Notes: generated by a model not told the origin, from the sequence alone. A stretch of 30,071 bases of DNA from Brachionus plicatilis (GCA_010279815.1 QEOQ01000426.1:868081-898151), one strand, 5' to 3'. Numbered from the stretch's first letter, positions 17,571 to 26,627 are shown. Numbers and translations: made by a program.

Positions 17571-17650
17571 TCCATATAGTTCAGTAGTTTAAACATTTGG
17601 ATTAGATTTTCACAAGTCATCCTTGTATTTAAACTTGTTAATTCCAGTCT
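17571..17650 (+). repeat. Possible decayed tRNA or tRNA-derived SINE fragment
   Basis: TCCATATAGTTCAGTAGTTT resembles the start of the nearby tRNA-Glu, and TAGTTCAGTAG matches the Pol III A box at ten of eleven positions. About 60 bases on, TTGTTAATTCCAG looks like a damaged B box. The region just downstream (to about 17730) is GC-richer than its surroundings, as a SINE body might be; on the minus strand it contains TGGCTACGCGGTTAG, also A-box-like. It does not fold into a good cloverleaf, so it is at best a relic. Confidence 0.3.
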
Positions 17651-18451
17651 AGATAGCTGATGTGAATTCTCCAAATAAACAGGCTTAGGAACTAACCGCG
17701 TAGCCATACTCTGCTCCTAAATGATGAGAGTTTTATTTTTAACATGAAAATAAATGTTTGATACCAAACCAAATGATTAGAGATAGAAAATTAATTAAAA
17801 AAACTCAGAAGTTTTCTTTTAAAAAACTTTTAAAATCTGAAAAATTAAAATGTAAGAATATTTCGATTATTTTTTTTCTTATAATTATTATAATCAATTT
17901 AGGAAATAAGTAGATTAGATAAAATGTTTATTTTTTTTGAAAAAAAATAAATAAAATTTAAGGATTTTTGTTTTAAAACAATGAAAACTAAATATCCTAT
18001 GTTTGCTTTAGTCTATTTAATTCCAATGAAACAAGATTGCAAAATTTATTCCCATTTAATTTTTATTTAAATAAATTTGAAAAATCGCACTTTTTTCAAG
18101 ATTTATCAATATTATATAGAAATTTTCATTTCAAAGACGAAAATATACATCAATGTTTTGTCAAATAATTTTCAGAATCAATTTTCTAAAAAAAATAAGC
18201 ATTTAATTTTCAGTATTTCTGAATGATTATTTGAAATCACGTTTGTTTTAGAAGATCTACAAGTGTCAAATCGAAGCCTTTTTGATGTAAAAAATTTTTG
18301 ATTGTATTTTTAATTGTGCTATTCAAATTTTTTGGACAAGAAAATTTAATAAAACTTTTTATTAAAACAAAACGACTAGACCGTCAATATAAGAAAAATA
18401 CTTTTTAAATAACTTTTTAATTTTATTAAAATTATAGGAAAATAATTTTAA

Positions 18452-18622
18452 AGATTAAAATTTAGAAATATCCGATTAAAAAAGTGGTATAATGTAAAAT
18501 CTTATGAATCACATTGTTTTATATTTTTTAATATTGAAAGAAGTTTCCTTAGTGATTTAATGCCATCCGTTTAAAAATATTTATAAATTGGTCAATTAAA
18601 TCAAATGCGTAGGTATTTCACT
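18452..18622 (+). repeat. Direct repeat family 3, copy 2
   Basis: Second copy of the 16330-16500 repeat, same orientation, diverged by substitutions and small indels. It lies just before the second tRNA-Glu gene. Confidence 0.6.
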
Positions 18623-18844
18623 TGAGCAAATTAATCATTTTTTATTGTCAATATAAAAAGCTGAATTTGAGATTTAAAAGCGTTATTTTCAAAATTTTAA
18701 TAATCTTTAATAACTTTAAATAACTTGAAAAAGATTATTTAAAATTAAAAATTATTAAGAATAGAATTTTTTTTTTGCTTAAAAATCTAAAAATTGATTT
18801 AAAATTTAAAATTTTTTAAAGTATTTCGGCTTTGTCACACTTCT

Positions 18845-18850
18845 AAAAAA
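18845..18850 (-). terminator. Pol III terminator (T6) of tRNA-Glu copy 2
   Basis: Six A on the plus strand, so T6 on the minus strand two bases after the tRNA 3' end, as in copy 1. Confidence 0.85.
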
Positions 18851-18852
18851 TT

Positions 18853-18924
18853 TTCCCACACCGGGAATTGAACCCGGGCCGCCTGCGTGAAAGGCAGGAA
18901 TCCTAACCACTAGACCATATGGGA
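18853..18924 (-). tRNA. tRNA-Glu (anticodon TTC), inverted identical copy
   Basis: Reverse complement of the tRNA gene at 17038-17109, identical at all 72 bases. Identity extends to AATTAAGA upstream and to the T6 terminator plus one base downstream, and then stops. The two genes point towards each other across about 1.7 kb. Confidence 0.98.
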
Positions 18925-18931
18925 TCTTAAT

Positions 18932-20004
18932 TTATTTAAATAAGATAATATTAATATTATTAATACGACTTAAGTAAATTTAACCGACGGCCAAAAATGG
19001 CTTCCAAAAATTCCAATATTAGAAAATAATCATGATTAAATAGAGATAAAATTTTTAAAAATTTAACAATATTAAAATGCTCTATTCAAAATTTTATTCT
19101 TTTTTTACAAAATAATCTTTAATAATTTTTTTTTTTGGAATATCCAACTCCAGAATTGACTTATACCTTACCAGACTTGTCCTCGGTAGTCGTTGAAGCT
19201 TAAATACTAGTTCGACGCATCACTCTTTAGAGAAATTTTTAAATAAACTAAACTAAAATTTTTTCCGATAATTATTTAAAATCAATTTTTAAATAAAATT
19301 TGATAAATATTTAAACGAATGTTTTACAGGCGTTTTCAATACATTTACAGCTGAATTGTTAAATAAATAAAATTCAACTCCTCTCTTGAATTCTTCAATG
19401 GCTTTAAATTATTTTTTAGCATTAATTTTAATTTTTTATCACCAAAAAATCTTACTTTTCAAAAATACTCTTATGAAACAAAATAACTTCTTGCAAACAA
19501 GATTATTCTTGAATATAAAATTATTTAAAATAAATGATTTATCTCGAAGAGACATTTAATAAATCACTGGTCGAAGATAAGAGTTTATCTGCTGATGAAA
19601 TAGGCATTGAAATTGACAATTAAATCGACAACTCAATAAAAAATGAGGCCGTCAAAAGTATTGAAAAAAGACGAATTTCCCAAAAAACTCACAGCTAACA
19701 TGCTATGCTAAGAAACTAAGAGGATCATGATCATGACTTTATTAATTCGTCTAAACGGTTGAGAAAAGAGATTTCCTATAAAAGGACGCAAGCCAAAGTC
19801 TGGAGCTTGAAATCAAAAAAGTGTATTTTAATTTATTTTTTTTTAGACAAAAAAAGTATTCTAATATTTATTTATTTACAAAATTGAATGACTTTATGTC
19901 AGCTGCTTGAAGGTAGAACAATTCAGCAAAATAAAGATTAAAATTAATTAATTTAGTAAAAATTTTTACACAACAATAGTATGTTCAAATACCTTAAAAA
20001 ACTT
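18932..20004. other. Gene-poor stretch with a decayed mobile-element ORF
   Basis: AT-rich. 18932-19400 shows nothing firm. 19418-19810 is a decayed copy of a mobile-element-like ORF also found at the right edge of the window. 19811-20004 is the 3' flank of the coiled-coil gene. Confidence 0.5.
19418..19810 (+). pseudogene. Decayed mobile-element-like ORF, copy 1
   Basis: The first ~210 bases are closely similar to 29800-30030, including about 115 bases before a shared ATG (19531 here). The frame reads MIYLEETFNKSLVEDKSLSA, then DEIGIEIDN, a stop, and continues in the same frame through EAVKSIEKRRISQKTHS and SKRLRKEISYKRTQAKVWSL with two more stops. At the first stop copy 2 has CAA (Gln), so the TAA looks like a C-to-T change. 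Two copies 10 kb apart with conserved upstream sequence suggest a transposable-element ORF. I do not recognise the protein family. Confidence 0.5.
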
Positions 20005-21240
20005 TTAATTAAAAAAATTGAAAACATTTTTCTTCAATGGCTTAATGGGAGGCAATGGCGACGACTGTTGATTAGAAGAAACTTGGTTTGTCTGCGGCGA
20101 AGTGACTAAATTAGCAAAGTATTTTTCTCTTTCTTGTTTAAGTTGATTAAGTTCTCTTCTAAGAGAAACAAATTCTTTAAAATTAAAATTTTTTAAATCC
20201 GATTTGTAGCGGTCAATTTCCTTTTGCAGCATGATCATTGTCTCGGCTAAGCTTTTTAATTCGGCCTCAAGACTTTCCTTGTTTTGTTTTAGATCATAAT
20301 TTTGTTTTTCCAACCTCAAACACTCATCCATAAATTTTTCAACAGAATTTTTATTTTTCGCTTCCATTTGTTCAATTGTCAATTTGAGCTTTTCACCTAA
20401 TTCCAAACTTTCATTCAAACTTTTGCTCAAATCAATCACTTTGGCATTTGCGTCCTCCAAATCATTTTGTCTTTGATCTAAATTTTTCATCAGCTCATCA
20501 TTTTCTATCTTCAATAAACTATAATTTTCTTTAAAAAATTTCAATTCATCCAATTCATGATCTAGTTTAATATTCAGTTTTAAATATTCTTCCAATTTAT
20601 TATTAGCTGTATCTATTGCTTGTTGAGAGTCTTCCAATCTGTTGCCAAGATCCTCGTTTTGTTTTTTAAGCTCTGTGATTGTTGCCTCATAATTTGTCTG
20701 TTCTTGCTCACGTTCATGTTTAAGAGCCTCGATTTCAGACTTTAATTTTTCAATTAATTCTTTATCTGTCCAGTAATCTCCATCGCATTGAGTTTCGTTG
20801 TCACTTTTAGGAATGATAATTGCTGTTTTTTCTTTTATAATGACCATAGGTGAAGGTGGTGGTAGAGGGGTTGGCATTTTGGGCAAATGGATCTCAAAAT
20901 CAGCTTGGCACTCTTTGGTTTCCATTACAATTGTGTCTTCCTTGATCTCTTCAACTGATGATGTCCGTATTGGCTCTGTGCATGTAGACTGGTCATTTCT
21001 ATCAACAATTGGCAAAAATGATTTATATTCTAAATAATTTTCTAGTTCACTTTCGACAATTTCGAGTCTTTGCCGCAGTTGTTTATTCTCGTTAAGGCAG
21101 TGACGGAGTTTTTTGAGAGTTTCGATTTGGCGATTTTGATTCCGGACCGAAAATTCTGAATTGATGTCATTTTGATTAAGCTGTATGGAATCTGAATCTG
21201 ATTCAGTTAAAATACTTTCATCACTAAGGTAATCGTCCAT
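20005..21240 (-). CDS. Coiled-coil protein, 411 aa, unknown function
   Basis: An intronless ORF from an ATG in good context (AAAAATGGAC). The first 30 residues are acidic and Ser-rich. A short coiled coil follows (about 38-70: LKKLRHCLNENKQLRQRLE). Next is a linker with three Cys-containing motifs (STCTEP, KECQADF, ETQCDGD) and a proline stretch (TPLPPPSP). A long coiled coil runs from about 158 to 375 with heptads such as LKSEIEALKHEREQE, and the tail PLPPIKPLKKNVFNFFN is basic. The short CTE/ECQ/TQC motifs recall the TQT-type repeats of some centrosomal and cytoskeletal coiled-coil proteins, but this is a weak analogy. No membrane segment. I cannot assign a family. A broken partial copy lies at 21655-21800. 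Confidence 0.8.
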   Translation of the reverse strand: MDDYLSDESILTESDSDSIQLNQNDINSEFSVRNQNRQIETLKKLRHCLNENKQLRQRLEIVESELENYLEYKSFLPIVDRNDQSTCTEPIRTSSVEEIKEDTIVMETKECQADFEIHLPKMPTPLPPPSPMVIIKEKTAIIIPKSDNETQCDGDYWTDKELIEKLKSEIEALKHEREQEQTNYEATITELKKQNEDLGNRLEDSQQAIDTANNKLEEYLKLNIKLDHELDELKFFKENYSLLKIENDELMKNLDQRQNDLEDANAKVIDLSKSLNESLELGEKLKLTIEQMEAKNKNSVEKFMDECLRLEKQNYDLKQNKESLEAELKSLAETMIMLQKEIDRYKSDLKNFNFKEFVSLRRELNQLKQEREKYFANLVTSPQTNQVSSNQQSSPLPPIKPLKKNVFNFFN

Positions 21241-21532
21241 TTTTTTTACAAAAGCTTAAATTTCAAATCACCATTGAAAGTAATTTTTAATTTTTCTTAC
21301 TTTTAAATGTAACCATGGCAACGAAAAAAAGTGTTTATGTGCCAAAAATTAATTAACTATATTATCGAATAATTTTTAAAATTAAATAAAATCATAGTGT
21401 TAATTAATTAATAGAGTCGATGTATTTTTTATAATGTGATATTGAAAGGTTAAATTTACATTTAACTTTTTATTTTTTTAATATTTTTAAATTTAATTTA
21501 AATTTTTTACATAAGTATTTTTTTTTTCAACT

Positions 21533-21630
21533 TGTTTATAAGTCACAGTTTTAAGTCTTAGTCACAAAAATTTAAGTCAAAGTCATTGACTTGACTTGAC
21601 TTAAGATTTGTGACTTAAAAACAACTCTTG
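21533..21630. repeat. AAGTCA foldback repeat, copy 2
   Basis: AAGTCACAGTTTTAAGTC on the left and GACTTAAGATTTGTGACTT on the right form an imperfect inverted repeat, with AAGTCATTGACTTGACTT between. Shares both ends with 12355-12575 but lacks its middle. Confidence 0.6.
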
Positions 21631-21654
21631 TTTTTTTTTTTCATTTTAAATTCA

Positions 21655-21800
21655 ATAATCTTCATCACATTGAGTTTTATGAATGATTATTGCTGTTTTT
21701 TCTTTTATAATGACCACAGATAGTGGTAGAGGGGCTGGCATTTTGTGCAATTGGATCTCAAAATTAGATTAGTAATCTTTTGTTTCCAAGCTTCCATTAT
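21655..21800 (-). pseudogene. Partial decayed copy of the coiled-coil gene
   Basis: Closely matches the coiled-coil gene segment at about 20790-20930 in the same orientation: the 33-base core around TGCTGTTTTTTCTTTTATAA is shared, as are GGTAGAGGGG, TGGCATTTTG and TGGATCTCAAAAT. The copy has deletions that break the frame, for example in the proline stretch, and no ORF remains. It covers only the Cys-motif and proline linker region of the protein. Confidence 0.8.
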
Positions 21801-21904
21801 TATTAATTTTTAATTTATTGTTTCGATGCATTTTTTCTTTTTATTTTGAAAGATTACATTTTTATTAAACTTTTTATTTGTTTAAAAAAAACTTGAATTT
21901 ATTT

Positions 21905-23313
21905 TTAGTTTTTGACACCAGTTTTCTTTTTAAAAAATATCAAAAGAAAAATTTGTAGAATTATTTCTATTATTTCAACAAGTGTTAGAACACTTATGCC
22001 AAGAAAAAGTCCTGCTACCCCGCCAATACCAGAAATTAGTCCAACAGCATCAAGTTTTGGTTTCTCGGTAATTGAAGTGTAACCCAAGCTTTTGTAATAA
22101 TATTCACCACAGCAAAATCGTGGCCATTTACACTTTTATTGAAATAAACTGAATCTATACCTTTATATTTGGCTAAAAAATCTTCATATTGTGAATTCGA
22201 AAATTCATTCAATGTAACTGTTTTGTCAATAAAAATGCCATCACATTCCAATGGACATTTTCGCTCACATTCGAAAATTTTAGAATTTTTTACAACAAAT
22301 TTTAAAACATTCCATAAGCAGTCATTGTTTTCTTTAGTTTGAGTACATGAATATGAATCATGGAAACTTGGCAAGCCATCAATAGAGCATGAACATCCAT
22401 CAATAAAAAACTTTTGAAAACATTGAAAAACACACATAGTCTGACTGTAGCCTTTTGTATTTTTATGCACTATTTTGTAATATTCATGGTCATAACTGTT
22501 TATATCATTTGTATTTCCATCACAATTGCTGTAAGGTTTTGGTTGAGATTCATAAAATGTTCTTGACAAGGCAATGTTTGTCTCAGTCTTTGGTCCAAAA
22601 GTGAGCTCATCTAATGGATAAGCAGTTTGGTTGTGAACAGAAATAAGTGCACCAGTATTTGGATTCATAAATTTCAAACTTTCTGACACACTTACATTGA
22701 GAATTAATCTTAATCCCAATAATCTGTCTGACCACATTGTTCTTTTTAAGTCAGCTATTTCGCCAAAATAATTAAATCCGGTATTAAATTGGTAGCAATT
22801 GCCATAATTAGGATGAAAAAAATATTTAAATTCTGTTAAATTACCCTTTAGTCCTTCGAAACGGTAATCTATAATAAGTTTTTCCAAAGAGTCACCAAAT
22901 TTGCTTGTTAAATTTTTAAATTTTGGTTGTTTCGATTCACTTTTTGCCATCGCCAACAAATCACCTGTGAGTGGATTCAGATAATTTGAATGAAAAGCAA
23001 AGCTTTTAATAAACTCAATTGAATAATTTGTGGTAAAATAGTTCAGATTGCAAATGGTTACAGCTGGAAATATTGGTAAAAATTCGCTTGTGATTCTGAT
23101 TGTAGTGGTTACTTCATAATTAAAGTAGTTGACTATGTTTTGTATTATAAGAAAACAGCACAAGCAAGTTGACAAAAATGTAAAAAAGATCCACATAATT
23201 CTAATCGAAGAATCTTTGGATTTAATTATATTTGGAAAGCCGTGGCTAGTAGAAGAAGTAGAAGAAAGAAGAACGTCACTAAATGTGTTTTTGACTCTTT
23301 TTTTCAAATCCAT
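21905..23313 (-). pseudogene. DEG/ENaC-family channel copy C, frameshifted
   Basis: Starts at the ATG of MDLKKRVKN and reads as a DEG/ENaC subunit through HGFPNI, TM1, FPAVTICN and CERKCPLECDG. One missing base between 22099 and 22100 then shifts the frame: paralogues read AVVN followed by two Tyr or similar, while here the frame goes to ITKAWVT and stops. TM2 continues intact in the other frame (GGVAGLFLGISVLTLVE) to 21905. With the base restored the product would be about 469 aa. Other signs of decay: the extracellular Cys pair seen in A and B (around VYCQYNYEDCN) is absent (RFEGLKGN), PCF has become PSF, two residues are gone before the PKTE motif, and SST is duplicated near the His-Gly motif. 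A sequencing error could explain the indel but not the lost cysteines. Confidence 0.85.
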
Positions 23314-23586
23314 TTGAAAATTTCAAATAATTAAAGATCATTTTACAAGTAAAAAGCTTGTTTTATGTATTTTTTATATTAATAATAAATCATTAATTGG
23401 TTTCCAATGTTTTTACATTATTTAATCATTTATTAAATTGCTATTAAAAATTTAAAGGAGAGTTTTTGTTTTTTTTCTTCTTATAAAAATAAAATTAATT
23501 TTTAAGCTTTGATTTTGAATTAATCAATATTCCTAAATTATTGATTAATTGAATGTTTAAAAAAAAAAAAATCACTTGTTCAAAAA

Positions 23587-23690
23587 TTATTTTGTTGGGT
23601 AAAATTAAAAGTTTTGAAATTAAATATTATGTAAAAAAAATTCACGTTTCATATAAATGAAATTGTCTGTTTTATTAAATTAATTTTAAA
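23587..23690 (+). repeat. Tandem repeat unit 1
   Basis: Shares TATTTTGTTGGGTA, TTTGAAATTAA, TTATGTAAAAAAAATTCA and AATGAAATTGTCT with 23895-23998, about 308 bases away, same orientation. Weaker similarity extends to the left of both units (AGAGTTTT ... TTTTTTTCTT). Confidence 0.65.
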
Positions 23691-23894
23691 AAAATAATTA
23701 TATTTGTCAGCAAAATAGTATGCAAAATAATTCCTTACATTTTTAAACTTTCAGAATTACTGTTCAGCTATATGAAAAAAAATATTTCTATTATTACTTA
23801 GCATTAACCAGTTAAAAAAATTGTTATTTAAAATCTATAGCAGAGTTTTATTTTTTTTTCTTACAAAAAATAAATCATTTATTGAAAAATTTCT

Positions 23895-23998
23895 ATTATT
23901 TTGTTGGGTAGAATCAAAGGTTTGAAATTAATTATGTAAAAAAAATTCATTTTTCATTTTAATGAAATTGTCTTTTTTATTAAATTTTAAAAAATTCT
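23895..23998 (+). repeat. Tandem repeat unit 2
   Basis: Second unit of the pair described at 23587-23690, differing by a few substitutions and a short deletion. Confidence 0.65.
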
Positions 23999-24175
23999 TA
24001 AATTTCAGTGAAATTTATTTTGTTTATTTTCAGAACTAATTTCAACTTCTAATAAAAGTTGAATTCTTTATCTTTTTGAGCTAATTTTGACTGAATTTGA
24101 ATACTAGAAGAAAAAAAATTTAATTTGCTGAATTTACAATACCAAATTTTAATTTAAAATAAATATTTTTACTAA

Positions 24176-24928
24176 TTAATTACTTTCTGTTTGATTGTTA
24201 ATATTCAGATTTGTTCGTAAAGGAAAAAATTTTGGCAAAAATCTATCATAAACTTGTTTGCTTTTTTCCATAAATAGACAAAAAATAATTAAATCAAAGC
24301 TATCACTATGCTGATCGATATAATTTCTAATCTCATTTAAAGCTACAATTGAAGCTTTTTCGTGAGGATAGCCATAAATTCCAGTAGAAATACAAGGAAA
24401 TGCAATTGTTCGACAATTATTCTCACGAGCAATATCAAGACAATTCTGATAACACTTTTTAAGTAGTTCTGGTTTTTCGCCAATTGGCCCAACTGTGTGT
24501 ATTACATATTTAGCTGGGAGATTATAGCCCGAAGTGATTTTGGCAGCACCAGTGCTGCATCCACCCAAAGTTTTGCATTCTTGTAAAAGCAATGGACCTG
24601 CTGCCCGATGTATTGCACCATCTACACCACCACCTCCAAGCAATGAATTGTTTGCAGCATTAACAATAGCATCGATTTCAAGTGAAGTGATGTCACCTTC
24701 AAAAATAGATATTTTGTCATTTAAACCAGGATTTGTTACACTACAGTCACTTAAATTTTCATATTTAAGTTCATTCTTCTCAAAATACTCAGGCCATTTT
24801 ATTAATTTTTCTATTGTTATGTACTTTTCTTTACATTTGTACAATTTACGCTTTTCATTCAGCGGCATACTCAGGTATTTGATACGATTTTTGGCCACAT
24901 TCTGAAGTTTTTCCAGCATTTTGCTCAT
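24176..24928 (-). CDS. MacroD-type macrodomain ADP-ribosylhydrolase
   Basis: A complete intronless 250-aa protein close to animal MACROD1/MACROD2. These enzymes remove mono-ADP-ribose from acidic residues and hydrolyse O-acetyl-ADP-ribose. The N-terminal helix (NEKRKLYKCKEKYITIEKL) matches the segment before the domain in MACROD2. The macrodomain shows GDIT at 78-81, NAANNSLLGGGGVDGAIHRA at about 90-109, KYVIHTVGPIG at about 140-150, and the ADP-ribose loop CISTGIYGYP at 179-188. All ADP-ribose-binding motifs are intact, so it should be active. There is no obvious long C-terminal tail as in MACROD2. It is arranged head-to-head with mS26, with 335 bases between the two ATGs. Confidence 0.95.
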   Translation of the reverse strand: MSKMLEKLQNVAKNRIKYLSMPLNEKRKLYKCKEKYITIEKLIKWPEYFEKNELKYENLSDCSVTNPGLNDKISIFEGDITSLEIDAIVNAANNSLLGGGGVDGAIHRAAGPLLLQECKTLGGCSTGAAKITSGYNLPAKYVIHTVGPIGEKPELLKKCYQNCLDIARENNCRTIAFPCISTGIYGYPHEKASIVALNEIRNYIDQHSDSFDLIIFCLFMEKSKQVYDRFLPKFFPLRTNLNINNQTESN

Positions 24929-25263
24929 TTTGATGATTCAAAATAAAATAAAATTTTATTAAAATAAAACTGAATATGCAATAGATATTATCATAAATAT
25001 TTATAAAATTGAAAAAAATAAATTTCATTAAAACAAAAAAAAAATTTATTTTTAAATTTAAAAAATGTTTAATTTAAAAAAATATTTATTTAATTGTAGA
25101 AAAATTATCATTGCACACACAAAAATGTAGCTTAAAAAATTTTTGAACGAATAAATAAAATTAAGATTATTTTAAGTTAATAATGCTTCAGAGTTTATAA
25201 ATTGGTTATTGAAATAATTTAAAAGCTTTGGTGTAATATTTAAATTTAAAAAAAAAACAAAAA
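24929..25263. promoter_or_regulatory. Shared divergent promoter region (macrodomain / mS26)
   Basis: The 335 bases between two ATGs pointing away from each other must hold both promoters. The sequence is very AT-rich with no recognised box; GAGTTTATAAATTGG near 25191-25205 includes a TATAAA-like motif for the mS26 side. Confidence 0.4.
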
Positions 25264-25977
25264 ATGCTAAAATCCGTGACAAATTCAGTTTTTAGTTCAT
25301 TTAAAAGTCTCAGTATAGAACAGACCCGTTCTATCCGTCTTCGTAAACCACCATGGGTACCTAGAGCCAAAAACAAACGCTTCTGGGTCCCACCGCTAAA
25401 ACAACAGGATAGAGATGAGCATAACTATATGATACCAATATGGAACAAGTATAAGGCCGAAATGCGATCAGTTTATCTTTTATTTAAGACAGTGGCTAAG
25501 TTCTCGGACAAAGAATCGGCAAAAGCCCAGGAAGAAAAAAAAAAGCAAATGGAAAAGGAATATAAGCAGTTAGAAGAGAACGATCAAGTGAATGCTGAAA
25601 TTTTGAAGAAACAACTGGAGGAAGAAAATTTAAAGCTTGAAACTAAAAAGAAAGAAGCTGAGTTAGACTTTATAAAACAAAAGAAAATTGAAGAACTCTA
25701 TCTTACCAAGGCTGACAAAATAGTTGGAAAATTGATCGAAAAATCAAAAAATTTTATCGATCCAAATAATCTGGAATATGAAATAGAAAAAGCTTTGAAT
25801 GAAAGGTATGACCACAATTTTTCGATTGATTCAAGCGGAAGATTTTTCAAGGCAAAAACGATCGTGACTAAATCAGAAGCATTCGATCCAAAATTTATTC
25901 CTAAATCGACACAGTCAATTCTACCTGACACATCTTCGCAGCAAAAAAATACTGAATTAGCTGAAACAAGTCCATAG
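25264..25977 (+). CDS. MRPS26: Mitochondrial small ribosomal subunit protein mS26
   Basis: A 237-aa protein (human is about 205 aa) of the mitochondrial small ribosomal subunit. The N-terminus MLKSVTNSVFSSFKSL is basic, Ser-rich and lacks acidic residues until residue 19, fitting a mitochondrial import signal. RKPPWVPRAKNKRFWVPP at about 27-44 corresponds to the RK..P.AKSK...PP segment of mS26. A long charged coiled coil covers about 82-150. The diagnostic stretch KNFIDPNNLEYEIEKALNE with HNFSIDSSGRFF (about 162-195) aligns with KNFITRENLEARVEAALDS and NWAITREGLV of vertebrate mS26. The coding region is intronless and richer in G+C than its flanks. It is the only plus-strand protein gene here with a firm identity. 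Confidence 0.88.
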   Translation: MLKSVTNSVFSSFKSLSIEQTRSIRLRKPPWVPRAKNKRFWVPPLKQQDRDEHNYMIPIWNKYKAEMRSVYLLFKTVAKFSDKESAKAQEEKKKQMEKEYKQLEENDQVNAEILKKQLEEENLKLETKKKEAELDFIKQKKIEELYLTKADKIVGKLIEKSKNFIDPNNLEYEIEKALNERYDHNFSIDSSGRFFKAKTIVTKSEAFDPKFIPKSTQSILPDTSSQQKNTELAETSP

Positions 25978-26003
25978 GAATTTAATCTTAAATATTGAAA
26001 AAA

Positions 26004-26009
26004 AATAAA
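26004..26009 (+). promoter_or_regulatory. Poly(A) signal AATAAA of mS26
   Basis: AATAAA 27 bases after the mS26 stop codon, with a second one at 26015-26020. Confidence 0.5.
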
Positions 26010-26299
26010 CCATTAATAAAAAAATAAATAAAAAATATTGAGTCTTTGAAATTAATTATTTTTTATGATCCACAAATTAGTTTTTAAATTTATTTAAGTT
26101 TTGTAAATAATTCAAATCGATGCTAAGATGGCTTTTGGATAAAAACTAGCTAATTCGAAGATAAATTAATGAGATTTTTTCAATTTTTTTTTAATTTTTC
26201 AAGTAAAACTTAATTTTGAGTCAAATTTTATTAATTAGATTTTTATTACATTTTCTCGATTTTATTTTCATAAATCTAAATGCAGTAATCAGTAAAATA

Positions 26300-26627
26300 T
26301 CATATCAAAACTGTGGTAGTAGTAATAAAAGCAGTATAGATATTTCTATCTTCACTAAGGCTCAAAAGCATTTAGCCTTTTTAACTGTAAGGCTTTGGCA
26401 GACTTTTCTTCTCACCATTCCAAAGACTTCATGACAGCACATAATTAACCGCCGGAGTTAAAAAAAACAAAAAAATTCCTGGAAATTGGGAACTATTTTT
26501 GAAGTTTTCAAACAAAATAGGTGCGAAATATGAAATAAAAAAAGGGCATCCGGTTAGACTTGAAAATGCAATTCTTATTAAAAATAGTGGAGCATTATTA
26601 GACAAATTTAAAAAAAAAAATAACTAA
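26300..26627 (+). pseudogene. Decayed ORF tail, probably from a mobile element
   Basis: From 26445 to the stop at 26625-26627 there is an uninterrupted reading frame of 60 codons with protein-like composition, including KKIPGNWELFLKFSNKIGAK and GHPVRLENAILIKNSGALLD. The same frame continues upstream past a TAA (from FQRLHDST), with more stops before that. In another frame, 26280-26434 also looks coding-like (NCGSSNKSSIDISIFTKAQK), so a frameshift is likely. It is followed at once by dispersed repeat family 1. I cannot name the family. Confidence 0.4.

Larger units (their letters stand above)
17118..18843. other. Spacer between the two tRNA-Glu genes
   Basis: AT-rich and without long ORFs. 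It includes a possible tRNA-derived fragment near 17571-17650, a GC-richer stretch to about 17730, and direct repeat copy 2 at 18452-18622. Confidence 0.5.
21241..21904. other. Intergenic, promoter side of the coiled-coil gene
   Basis: Contains the AAGTCA foldback copy 2 (21533-21630) and the partial duplicate of the coiled-coil gene (21655-21800). Short segments around 21415-21470 and 21818-21870 also resemble each other (TCGATGTATTTTT / TCGATGCATTTTT, then GAAAG and TTAAACTTTTTATTT-like tracts), suggesting a wider local duplication. Confidence 0.5.
23314..24175. other. Intergenic with a tandem pair of repeats
   Basis: AT-rich spacer upstream of channel C and downstream of the macrodomain gene. 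It contains two similar segments (23587-23690 and 23895-23998). No gene seen. Confidence 0.5.

Noticed and set aside
19150..19220. A GC-richer stretch with GGTAGTCGTTG and TAGTTCGACGC, vaguely like tRNA D- and T-arms.
   Set aside because: The arms do not pair into a cloverleaf and no anticodon stem is present.
24534..24905. A 123-codon plus-strand ORF.
   Set aside because: Antisense to the macrodomain gene, whose motifs on the minus strand are unmistakable.
26216..26434. A 72-codon plus-strand ORF as an intact gene.
   Set aside because: Its start is not an ATG and its first part is translated AT-rich DNA. The coding-like second half is better explained as part of the frameshifted mobile-element tail.
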